A stretch of DNA of 16,478 nt from an uncultured Porphyromonadaceae bacterium (lineage in GTDB: Bacteria; Bacteroidota; Bacteroidia; Bacteroidales; Muribaculaceae), in contig CAJKRG010000061.1 of the NCBI GenBank assembly GCA_905202215.1, positions 1-16,478 on the forward strand. The letters are read 5' to 3'. Position 1 is the stretch's first letter, and every line of letters starts with the position of its first letter. Below, piece by piece: positions 1-7,039 of this stretch. A model generated the notes under the pieces. That model searched no databases. It was not told the origin of the DNA and was given only the letters and a program-made list of their open reading frames with translations. Position numbers and translations under genes: made by a program.

Positions 1-30
1 TGGGATTATAAGTATATGGCATTTCTTGTA

Positions 31-38
31 TACATTTG
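31..38 (+). promoter_or_regulatory. Possible -7 box upstream of rteA
   Basis: TACATTTG matches the Bacteroidetes -7 consensus TAnnTTTG. No TTTG or TTG sits 19-21 bases upstream within the window, so only half of a promoter is seen. If used, it would give a leader of about 125 nt before rteA that contains a seven-codon reading frame (ATG at 123, stop at 144-146). In CTnDOT rteA is transcribed from a promoter upstream of tetQ; whether a gene precedes rteA here cannot be seen. Confidence 0.25.
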
Positions 39-170
39 ATTTAGATGGTGTTGATATAGATATCACGTGATAAATTTTAACAAATAAATAGGTATTGAAA
101 CTTAAAAAGGTGTTAATCTATTATGGAATTGAAAACCAACAAATAAACCATCTGTAAATTCGTGCTGTTT

Positions 171-2490
171 ATGAAACACTTTCCAGGCCTTGTGACTATT
201 GGTTATTTACTGATTTTTTGTTGTATCGGTTTAATCGGTTATGCCTATTATTATGAATGGATAAAATTAGATACATTAGAACAACAAAATAGGGAAACTA
301 ATAAAATGCAAGAAGATATCATTGATTTCAACATAGCTTTTTCTGAATTCTCTCTTGCTGGAGAAGGATTATTTAAATGGGGAGAAACAGATCGGAGTGA
401 ATATATTCAAAAACATAAATCTTTAGACAGTGTATTGCATTATTTCAATACAACTTATCCTACTATACAAATTGACAGCTTAAGAAGATTACTTAAGGAT
501 AAAGTCAATGGATTATTGAAGATCTCTCAGATTCTTGAGATTCAACAAAAAGCTAATGATGAAATTGTTAGAGATATTCCGTATATAAGATTGCTAAGCA
601 CACAGGAAGCATCAAAAAAGCCGAAACGAAAAGGGTTTCTAGGCCTTTTCGGGAAAAAAGAAGAGATTCAGCCAGAAGCAGCTACATTAAGGTTGCAAAA
701 ACAACATATAAACACAGTATCTCAGCATACAAATCGTACACGTCGATTGCAAGAATTGACAGATAGCCTTATTGAACGGAACAGGAAGTTGAATGCACAA
801 CTCAATTTGATCATGCAGCAACTTGACAACAGAGCTCGTAAGAATATTCGCGACTGCGAAAACAATATCACTTTTATGCGCCACCAATCGTATCAACAGA
901 TTGGTGGGCTTTCTTTAGCATTAATTGTTTTACTAATTCTTTCTTATTTAATTATATTACGTGATATCCGATATCAGAAACGTGTGAAGAAACAACTTGA
1001 AGAAAGTATAAGACAAAACGAACTGTTGCTTGAAATGCGCAAGAAGATAATACTTACCATATCCCATGATATACGCGGACCGCTTAACGTAATAAGCGGT
1101 AGTGCCGAACTTGCTATCTCTACCCGAGATAAAAAGAAACGCGACAGTTATTTAAATAATGCAAGGGATCTTTGCCGTCATGTGGTTCACCTGCTCAACA
1201 ATTTGCTGGATGTCTATCGGCTTAACGAAGCAAAGGAGATCCCTAACAACGTTCCGTTCAGATTAAATATTATGCTTGATAGAATTGCTATTGGTGCGGC
1301 ACAGATAATCAATGACAAGGGACTGCTGTTCAAGCACGATTACAAAAATGTCAACGTTACAGTTATTGGGGATGAGGACAAGATAGAACAGATTGCCGAC
1401 AATTTGCTTTCGAATGCCGTAAAGTTCACACAATCTGGTTCAGTGGGAATCGTTGCTTTGTACGAAGATTGTAGATTGGTAATGGATATCAATGATACGG
1501 GCATTGGGATGTCTGAAGAAACTGTAAAACGTATTTTCAAACCATTTGAGCGTGCAGACAACGTGGATCATGTCGAAGGATTCGGACTGGGCCTTTCCAT
1601 TACCAAAGGATTGGTAGCCATGCTCGGCGGTACGATTGATGTAATGAGCACGGTGGGTAAAGGCACAACTTTCCATATAACCATTCCACTTGAGTTGACG
1701 AATAATATGGAATCTACCGATACTCTGGAGACAAAACCAGCCAGTGTCTTGCGTCTACCGCATAATGTAATCGTCATTGATGACGATCCACTCCAATGTG
1801 ATATCATAAGAGATGCTTGAGCGCAATGCGGTTTCATGCACTGTATGTGCCACAGCTTCAGATGTTGTAAAAGCAATGCGCAAACTTGATTACGACATAC
1901 TGCTCACAGACATAAATATGCCCGGTACCAATGGGGTTGAACTACTTGAATTGTTGCGTAAGTCCAATATCGGTAATTCAAAGAAAATCCCTGTGGTGGC
2001 TATGACAGCCAGAGACGATGACGAGAGTCGACCGCTAATTCAACGAGGGTTCTCTGGTTGTATTTTCAAACCATTCTCCATGCAAGAATTGCTTGAACGA
2101 ATATCAATAATAATGGCAAAACCGCTGCCGTTAAGTGAGAGTCGGATAGCTTTTGCACCCCTGATTTTCAATGTAACCGACAAATCTATAATCCTACAAA
2201 GTCTTGCGGAATCAATAATCGACGACATTGAGGAACTGAAAAGGAACTTGGAGAAGAATGATTTGAATGGTATTTCGTCTGTGATTCACAGAATTATGCC
2301 GGTTTGGGAAATGCTTGGAATTCAAAACCGGCTGTATCCATTAAGAAATGCAGTCAAAACTCGAAATGTTACTGCGACTGATATTAAATATCTTGTGACA
2401 AATGTCATTTCTGCAATGGAAAATCTGATTGAGAATATAACCGAAGAACTGGAAAAAATTAAGGATGAAGAGCAGGATACTAATAGTTGA
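171..2490 (+). pseudogene. rteA: RteA-like hybrid sensor histidine kinase, frameshifted in the receiver domain
   Basis: This would be the membrane sensor of the two-component pair that controls excision and transfer in CTnDOT-type elements. Numbering from the ATG at 171 (a GTG at 162 is possible): membrane segment about 6-26, an extracytoplasmic region, second membrane segment about 244-264, phosphoacceptor His299 in SHDIRGPLN, ATPase N box around Asn411, DTGIG at 442-446 and GFGLGLSI at 470-477. A receiver domain begins (VIVIDDDP) but the frame ends at the TGA at 1818-1820. The rest of the receiver (Asp in LLTDINMPG, Lys in IFKPF) and a C-terminal Hpt-like segment with HRIM continue in another frame from 1813 to 2490. 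Restoring two bases (AT) near 1813-1816 would join DIIRD to MLERN, so a 2-base deletion in an ATAT-like tract is the simplest lesion. The combined length of about 770 residues suits RteA. The kinase core remains intact; phosphorelay to the receiver should be lost unless the frame is bypassed or the downstream fragment is made separately from its own ATG. Confidence 0.82.
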
Positions 2491-3781
2491 AGACAATGTA
2501 ACCCTTTCGCAGATGCAGAAGGACTGGCTTACACGAGAGGGATATGATGTTACAACTGCAATTGATGCAGTCGTGGCACGTAAGCATATACGCAAGATAG
2601 ATTTCGACCTGATACTTTCTGACGTACGCCTTCCCGAAGGTGATGGTCTGTAACTGCTTGCATGGCTTAAGAAAGAGAAACCAGGTATTCCAGTTGTTAT
2701 TATGACGGAATATGCCTCATACACTGATGCCGTTAAAGCTATTAAGATGGGGGCGAAAGATTATCTTCCCAAGCCGGTACACAGTGAGAGACTTTTCGAA
2801 ATAGTCAAAGAGCTGGTACATCCTGTTGTAACTATTCAGCATTCACTTGAACGGCTTTTCAGGCGCAACAGTGCGAAAGCACGTGAGGCATTACATTTGG
2901 CAGAACTTGTGGCTCCAGCCGACATATCAGTCTTGATTATCGGAGCCAACGGTACCGGCAAAGAGTCCATCGCGTGTACCATTCATTTCAATAGTCACAG
3001 GAAAAACGAGCCGTTTGTCGCAGTGAATTGCGGTGCTATCCCTCCGGAATTGACAGCATCCATGTTTTTCGGCCATATCAAGGGGGCTTTCACTGGAGCG
3101 GATTCAGACCGGAAAGGGTATTTTGACGCGGCGAAAGGCGGTACGCTGTTCCTTGATGAGATAGGTACGCTTCCTTATAACACGCAGTCATCATTATTGA
3201 GGGTATTACAGGAGAATACTTATATGCCAGTCGGAGGAAATAGCGAGCGACGGGCCGATGTCCGTATAGTTGCAGCAACCAACGAGGATATGGAAAAAGC
3301 TATAGTCGACGGGCGTTTCCGCGAGGATCTCTATCACCGGATTTGCGAGTTCGAAATACTCCAGCCATCTTTAGCAGAATGTCCCGAAGATATTCTACCG
3401 TTGGCCGAATTCTTTCGCAAGAAATTTTCGGATGAACTCCATAAGAACACATCCGGATTCAGTACAGATGCAGAGCGGCTTATGCTGGGGCATTCATGGA
3501 GCGGCAACATCCGCGAGCTTCAGAATCGGGTACGTCGGGCCGTTCTCATCTCAAAAACTCCGTTTATCGCAGCCTCGGACTTGAATATAAAAGCATTCTC
3601 AAATGACAATGCTGTAAAGGACAATTGCAATTTGCGTCCAATCAAAGATGACGAAGCCGAAAAGCGACTGATAATCCGTACTTTGGAATCATGTAACGGC
3701 AACAAGACCAAAGCGGCAAAAATGCTGAACATCAATCCAACGACATTATATCGCAAAATGAATAAATACGGTATAACGTAA
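2465..3781 (+). pseudogene. rteB: RteB-like sigma-54 response regulator with an in-frame stop in the receiver
   Basis: An NtrC-type activator, the partner of RteA; in CTnDOT RteB activates rteC transcription. The start at 2465 overlaps the end of rteA by 26 bp, suggesting translational coupling. Residues 1-62 hold the first half of the receiver with phosphoacceptor Asp53 (LILSDVRLPEGDG). A TAA at 2651-2653 then interrupts the frame, and the same frame continues without further stops to 3781. The downstream part completes the receiver (Thr in VIMTEYA, Lys in YLPKP) and has an AAA+ domain: Walker A GANGTGKES near 160-168, the sigma-54 contact motif GAFTGA near 207-212, Walker B LFLDE near 228-232, and a C-terminal Fis-type helix-turn-helix (KAAKMLNINPTTLYRK). 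A single substitution such as GAA to TAA explains the stop. Reinitiation at the ATG at 2702 could make a 359-residue protein lacking the first half of the receiver. Normal length would be 438 residues. Confidence 0.85.
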
Positions 3782-3799
3782 CATTTATGCCCTGACAGA

Positions 3800-3822
3800 C
3801 AGCCATTCTTGCTGATTTTTTT
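3800..3822 (+). terminator. Weak hairpin with T tract after rteB
   Basis: CAGC at 3800-3803 pairs with GCTG at 3811-3814 over a 7-base loop and is followed by ATTTTTTT. The stem has only 4 bp but the T run and the location 19 bases after the rteB stop fit a weak intrinsic terminator. A TAACTTTG box overlapping its downstream edge (3824-3831) could be the -7 box of a following promoter, but no TTTG lies at the right distance upstream. Confidence 0.35.
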
Positions 3823-3929
3823 GTAACTTTGGGGCGTGAAATAGAAAAATACTGGTAGGTGTATTCCGATATGCCTACTTTTACATACATAAGTTCGCAA
3901 GAGTCTCAGACAGAAATCTGGTAAATTGA

Positions 3930-3999
3930 AGTAAAGAGCACTGTTGCGTAATGCTTATGCTATGCCTTGTCATAGCGTGGTGTTACGTTTCTCTTTACT
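3930..3999 (+). promoter_or_regulatory. Nested inverted repeat upstream of the RibD_C-like gene
   Basis: Three pairs of arms are nested around one centre: AGTAAAGAG (3930-3938) with CTCTTTACT (3991-3999), CGTAA (3947-3951) with TTACG (3983-3987), and GCTATG (3959-3964) with CATAGC (3971-3976), around the loop CCTTGT. All arms are perfect complements. The unit ends 74 bases before the ATG at 4074, so it could be a folded 5' leader RNA or a set of operator half-sites. A further small hairpin (GTAGG 3855-3859, CCTAC 3874-3878, then TTTT) lies just upstream. The 292 bases between rteB and the next gene hold no other convincing reading frame. Confidence 0.5.
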
Positions 4000-4073
4000 G
4001 GCTTACCAGAGCCACTGTCTGAAAGCGTATTCACCGCGCTTTTCTTTTGCTGCACAATAGAAAATGAAACGAC

Positions 4074-4490
4074 ATGGCAACGGTACGCATCATAACGGCA
4101 ATGACAATCGACGGTTTCCTCCCAGATGCCGGCAGTCTTTTGATGTGTTGGTTGATGACTGATGCCAAAGGTTTTCGTTACTGGCTCAAACGAGGTACTT
4201 ACATTCTTGAAGCGGATTATCCGATTCTTGACCTTGTGTGTGACAAGGACAGCACTGACAGATCCTGTATATACACCGCCAAAGTATCGGATTTGAACGG
4301 GATTGAACTTATGGCCAGACTGTTCCGTTACAACATCATAGACGAACTGGTAATCCATATCCTGCCCGAAATTGCGGAAACAGGGACCAGGATATTTCAA
4401 AACTGTGGACGGTCAGGGTGGATATTATGCAAATCGACCCGTTTTAAAAACGGTATCTGCCGCAATATCTACCGGCGCAAAGTGCGATAG
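4074..4490 (+). CDS. RibD C-terminal/dihydrofolate-reductase-fold family protein
   Basis: A 138-residue protein that starts with VRIITAMTIDGFLP, the first strand and helix of the RibD_C/DHFR-like fold, and ends with a segment (LCKSTRFKNGICRNIYRR) of the kind that closes these proteins. The middle contains WLMTDAKGFRYW and LFRYNIIDELVIHILPEI, which fit the nucleotide-binding core and the family's DE(L/M)VI strand. Family members are NADPH-dependent reductases of pterin- or pyrimidine-like substrates; the substrate here is unknown. Proteins of this kind, to my knowledge, occur as cargo next to regulatory genes in Bacteroidales conjugative transposons. At 138 residues it is shorter than many relatives (roughly 170-200), so a small internal loss is possible, though the frame is open. 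Start chosen at the ATG giving MATVRIIT; no strong ribosome binding site is expected in this phylum. Confidence 0.7.
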   Translation: MATVRIITAMTIDGFLPDAGSLLMCWLMTDAKGFRYWLKRGTYILEADYPILDLVCDKDSTDRSCIYTAKVSDLNGIELMARLFRYNIIDELVIHILPEIAETGTRIFQNCGRSGWILCKSTRFKNGICRNIYRRKVR

Positions 4491-4707
4491 ACCATTGCAT
4501 TCCTCCAGAAAGTATTGCAAAATGCAAGACCTCTGATTCCCATTATTTTACAGTTTAATGTTTTTATTTCACTGATATTCTGATGAATACCGGTGCCTTG
4601 TCATGTCTTTTGGCGCCTATGGCACGGCATTAGCCAATATCTGTAGTATAACCGATTGCGCAAAACGGTGCAAACAGACCATTCAGTTTCACTAAAAATA
4701 ACCAGTT
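4491..4707. other. Intergenic region before the HTH operon
   Basis: Nothing here looks coding. TTGCATT (4495-4501) and AATGCAA (4521-4527) form a 7-bp inverted repeat just after the RibD_C-like gene and may help end transcription. The 11-mer TGCCTTGTCAT at 4594-4604 also occurs at 3963-3973 in the nested inverted repeat upstream of the previous gene; in each case it ends about 100 bases before a start codon. GTGCC (4593-4597) and GGCAC (4621-4625) could pair around it. No TAnnTTTG box was found, which would suit a promoter that needs an activator. Confidence 0.4.
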
Positions 4708-5004
4708 ATGCTACATCACGAAACAGTGCACAGGATGTTTTCAGCACTTATGGAACGCTTTGAGAAATTAGAGCGTGCATTCGAGCGTATGAACCGTCTC
4801 AAGGATTGTCTGGACGGAGATACATTGCTCGACAATTACGACCTGTGCCGGCTGCTCGGTGTCACCAAACGCACCCTTGCGAGATACCGTCAGAAAAAAC
4901 TCATCCGCTACTACATGATAGACGGGCGCACATACTACAAGGCATCCGAGATACAGGAATTCCTCCAGATAAAAGGGAAGTCGCTACCAGCTATGAGCAG
5001 CTAA
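4708..5004 (+). CDS. Small helix-turn-helix protein 1, excisionase/RDF-like
   Basis: A 98-residue protein: an N-terminal heptad-like helix (residues about 10-32, FSALMERFEKLERAFERM, suggesting dimerisation) and a MerR/Xis-type winged helix-turn-helix at about 38-88 (LLDNYDLCRLLGVTKRTLARYRQKKLI followed by a YYKASEIQEFL wing and helix). This is the architecture of HTH_17-type proteins in Bacteroidales mobile elements, among them the Xis2c/Xis2d excision factors of CTnDOT, which bend attachment-site DNA and can act as transcription factors. It is the first of three paralogous genes on the plus strand, upstream of two convergent recombinases. The start at 4708 is the first ATG in the frame; ATGs at 4735 and 4750 are alternatives. 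The role in excision is inferred from family and neighbours. Confidence 0.75.
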   Translation: MLHHETVHRMFSALMERFEKLERAFERMNRLKDCLDGDTLLDNYDLCRLLGVTKRTLARYRQKKLIRYYMIDGRTYYKASEIQEFLQIKGKSLPAMSS

Positions 5005-5036
5005 AACATACTGTAAAATTTGGAATCTGTAAAATT

Positions 5037-5330
5037 ATGGAAATAATAAGCATGGACATCAGAACCTTCGACACCCTGTTCTCCAGAATCAGAGAAATCG
5101 AGGAAACATCTGAATTGTTGAGCCGGAAGCATGAAGACATCGGTCTTAAAAAATGGCTCGACAACGAGGATGTATGCAACATCCTCGGAATATCAAAACG
5201 TACGTTGCAGACTTACCGCGACAAGGGCATCCTGCCGTTCAGCCGCATAAGGAATAAGCTTTTCTACCGGCCCGAAGATATCGAGAACCTTCTCCAGTCA
5301 TCGTATCACCCCAACACATCAAACTTATGA
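5037..5330 (+). CDS. Small helix-turn-helix protein 2, excisionase/RDF-like
   Basis: Paralogue of the preceding gene: a 97-residue protein with an N-terminal helix (TLFSRIREIEETSELLSRK) and a helix-turn-helix at about 42-91 (WLDNEDVCNILGISKRTLQTYRDKGILPF, then LFYRPEDIENLL). The start is taken as ATG 5037, 32 bases after the stop of the first HTH gene; the ATG at 5052 is equally possible. A longer frame reaching back to 4806 exists but would overlap the first HTH gene and lacks homology-like content there. The TGA overlaps the ATG of the third HTH gene by four bases (ATGA), so the two are probably translationally coupled. A role as a recombination directionality factor or local regulator is inferred. 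Confidence 0.72.
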   Translation: MEIISMDIRTFDTLFSRIREIEETSELLSRKHEDIGLKKWLDNEDVCNILGISKRTLQTYRDKGILPFSRIRNKLFYRPEDIENLLQSSYHPNTSNL

Positions 5331-5638
5331 GCCATTATTTTATCGACAAAAACGACCCGCGTATCGCAGACCTGCTACGCCGCCTCGGAAATATCGGGCA
5401 ATCCCTCGGACAACTGAAATCGGTCGCGCGTCCCATGTTCAAGGGTGATAGGTTTCTCACAGACGAGGAGCTGTCGCGTCTGCTGAAAGTGAGCCGACGC
5501 ACTTTACAGGAATACCGTACCGGGCGTCTTATCCCTTACTACATAGTACAGGGAAAGGCCCTGTACCGGGAATCCGAAATACAGGGTCTTCTTGAAAAGG
5601 CGCACCGTAAATGCATGGAAGAACAGAAGTGGCTATAA
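5327..5638 (+). CDS. Small helix-turn-helix protein 3, excisionase/RDF-like
   Basis: A third member of the same family, 103 residues. The helix-turn-helix lies at about 44-94 (FLTDEELSRLLKVSRRTLQEYRTGRLIPYY, followed by ALYRESEIQGLLEKA), and the N-terminal half forms a helix as in its neighbours. It starts in the ATGA overlap with the second HTH gene and ends 57 bases before the 3' end of the convergent recombinase. The three proteins share the ((L/I/V)S/T)(K/R)RTL(A/Q)xYR core, with diverged wing residues, so they likely recognise related but different sites, as Xis-type proteins do at attachment sites. Function inferred from family and position only. Confidence 0.75.
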   Translation: MSHYFIDKNDPRIADLLRRLGNIGQSLGQLKSVARPMFKGDRFLTDEELSRLLKVSRRTLQEYRTGRLIPYYIVQGKALYRESEIQGLLEKAHRKCMEEQKWL

Positions 5639-5683
5639 AAGCCTCGGGTTCTACAATATGCGCCACTATCATGTCCAGACGGG

Positions 5684-5707
5684 AACGGTCTGCGATTACA
5701 GACCGTT
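5684..5707. terminator. Hairpin between convergent HTH and integrase genes
   Basis: AACGGTCTG (5684-5692) and CAGACCGTT (5699-5707) form a perfect 9-bp stem with a 6-base loop, extendable by a GU and a GC pair. It sits between the third HTH gene and the convergent recombinase, whose TAA stop lies in the loop (5696-5698). There is no clear T run on either strand, so it is either a weak bidirectional terminator or an RNA 3'-end stabiliser. Confidence 0.5.
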
Positions 5708-7018
5708 TCTCGTCTTGTTCCTGAAATTGTATTTCCTTCTCTTTTCTATTTCCTCATCCATGCTTTCGTCAATCAGGGAGATTTCAGAACCGAGAGCCTG
5801 CATACGCAGACGCTTCATGTCCTCATCTACCTTGCGGTCAGTCACATGGGCGTATATCTGAGTTGTGGTAATACTCTTGTGTCCCATCATGCGGCTGACA
5901 GTCTCAATGGGCACACCCATAGGCAGCGTAATATGAGTTCCGAAATTATGCCTCGCCTTGTGAAAGGTTAGATAGAAACCGTATTTCTCGCCTAACTGTC
6001 GGGTAAGCTTTATCAAGTGGTGTCTGCAATACAGGTTGAAGATTTTGCCGTTCTTCCTCTCATTCCTGTATTTCTCCATGATTCGCATAGGGATATCAAG
6101 CAGGCGTATTGCCGAGCGGCTTCCTGTTTTTTGCCTGTTGACATGTATCCACCATGTGCCGTCAGGAGCCTGTGATATGTCAGCCTCCGACAAGCGTTTA
6201 AGATCCGCATATGCAAGCCCTGTAAAGGTGGAGAAGATGAACCAATCGCGTACCCTCTGAAGATTCGGGGCGTCAATCTGCTTTTCCATGAGCAGTTTCA
6301 GGTCCTCAAACTTCATATGACGGCTCTTGCGCCGTGGCAAGGGGGGATGCAGCCTTGCATAAGGGTCACGGAGGAGCGTTCCCTGACTGACGGCACGCAT
6401 CGTCATTTTCTTAAGGCGGTAAAGATGCTCGTGTACCGATTTCGGCTTAAGCCCACGGTCTGAACAAAGGAACATCTCGAAATCATCATAAAAAGATTTA
6501 TCAAGAGAGCGGAGCGGAACATCCTCCATATCCCGCTTCCTGGACACAAATGCAGACAAGTGACGGTAGGAGTTGAGATAACTCTTGTATGATTCCTTTG
6601 TGCGGTCAACGCCCACACGTTTGTGAAACTCCTCGTTATGCTCCCGGAAAAGAGCCAACAAAGTCGACGGCTTACGACCGATACCCTTCATGGCGTTTTT
6701 CACAAGTTCGGCCGTTACGAATCCGAGGCTGCGCTTTATTTCCTCATAATGTTCGGTTATCTGCGCTGTCAACGAGTCTATGGCGCGGTTCACGGTGACG
6801 GCATTGGCACTGCGCCCATCGGCACGACCTTTTTCTGGATTCCAGATATCTGGATTCACAGACACTTTCGTGCCTATCTGCTCCCATTCGGCATCTATGC
6901 TGACTTTACAGAGTAGCTGACACGTCCCGTCCTTACGGACTTTTGTCCGGTTGATATAGAAGAGTACGGCAAATGTACTGCGCCGTCTTGGTATACTGTT
7001 GTCTTTATCTTTTTTCAT
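5696..7018 (-). CDS. Tyrosine recombinase/integrase (second gene of the pair)
   Basis: A 440-residue Bacteroidetes-type site-specific recombinase that would cut and rejoin attachment sites via a phosphotyrosine intermediate. Domains: arm-type DNA-binding about 15-95 (FAVLFYINRTKVRKDGTCQL), SAM-like core-binding about 115-215, catalytic about 235-405. Visible catalytic residues are a Lys near 297, His353 and Arg356 (HKAR), His380 (MMGHKS) and nucleophile Tyr389 (TTTQIYAHV). The first catalytic Arg of the superfamily is missing: the usual TGLR motif reads TGLA at 266-269. IntDOT of CTnDOT also lacks this Arg, so this is a lineage trait rather than damage. It starts 21 bases after the stop of the upstream recombinase, so the two are probably co-transcribed. 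The C-terminus is extended by a charged tail (EEIEKRRKYNFRNKTR). Confidence 0.9.
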   Translation of the reverse strand: MKKDKDNSIPRRRSTFAVLFYINRTKVRKDGTCQLLCKVSIDAEWEQIGTKVSVNPDIWNPEKGRADGRSANAVTVNRAIDSLTAQITEHYEEIKRSLGFVTAELVKNAMKGIGRKPSTLLALFREHNEEFHKRVGVDRTKESYKSYLNSYRHLSAFVSRKRDMEDVPLRSLDKSFYDDFEMFLCSDRGLKPKSVHEHLYRLKKMTMRAVSQGTLLRDPYARLHPPLPRRKSRHMKFEDLKLLMEKQIDAPNLQRVRDWFIFSTFTGLAYADLKRLSEADISQAPDGTWWIHVNRQKTGSRSAIRLLDIPMRIMEKYRNERKNGKIFNLYCRHHLIKLTRQLGEKYGFYLTFHKARHNFGTHITLPMGVPIETVSRMMGHKSITTTQIYAHVTDRKVDEDMKRLRMQALGSEISLIDESMDEEIEKRRKYNFRNKTRNGL

Positions 7019-7039
7019 AATAATGCGGATTGAGAATTG

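Noticed and set aside
2..70. A 22-codon open stretch running in from the left edge to a TGA
   Set aside because: Could be the tail of an upstream gene, but it is too short to show any family and does not match the C-terminus I remember for TetQ.
123..146. Seven-codon frame MELKTNK before rteA as a leader peptide
   Set aside because: CTnDOT has leader control upstream of tetQ, but no attenuating stem around this frame was found; too little to call.
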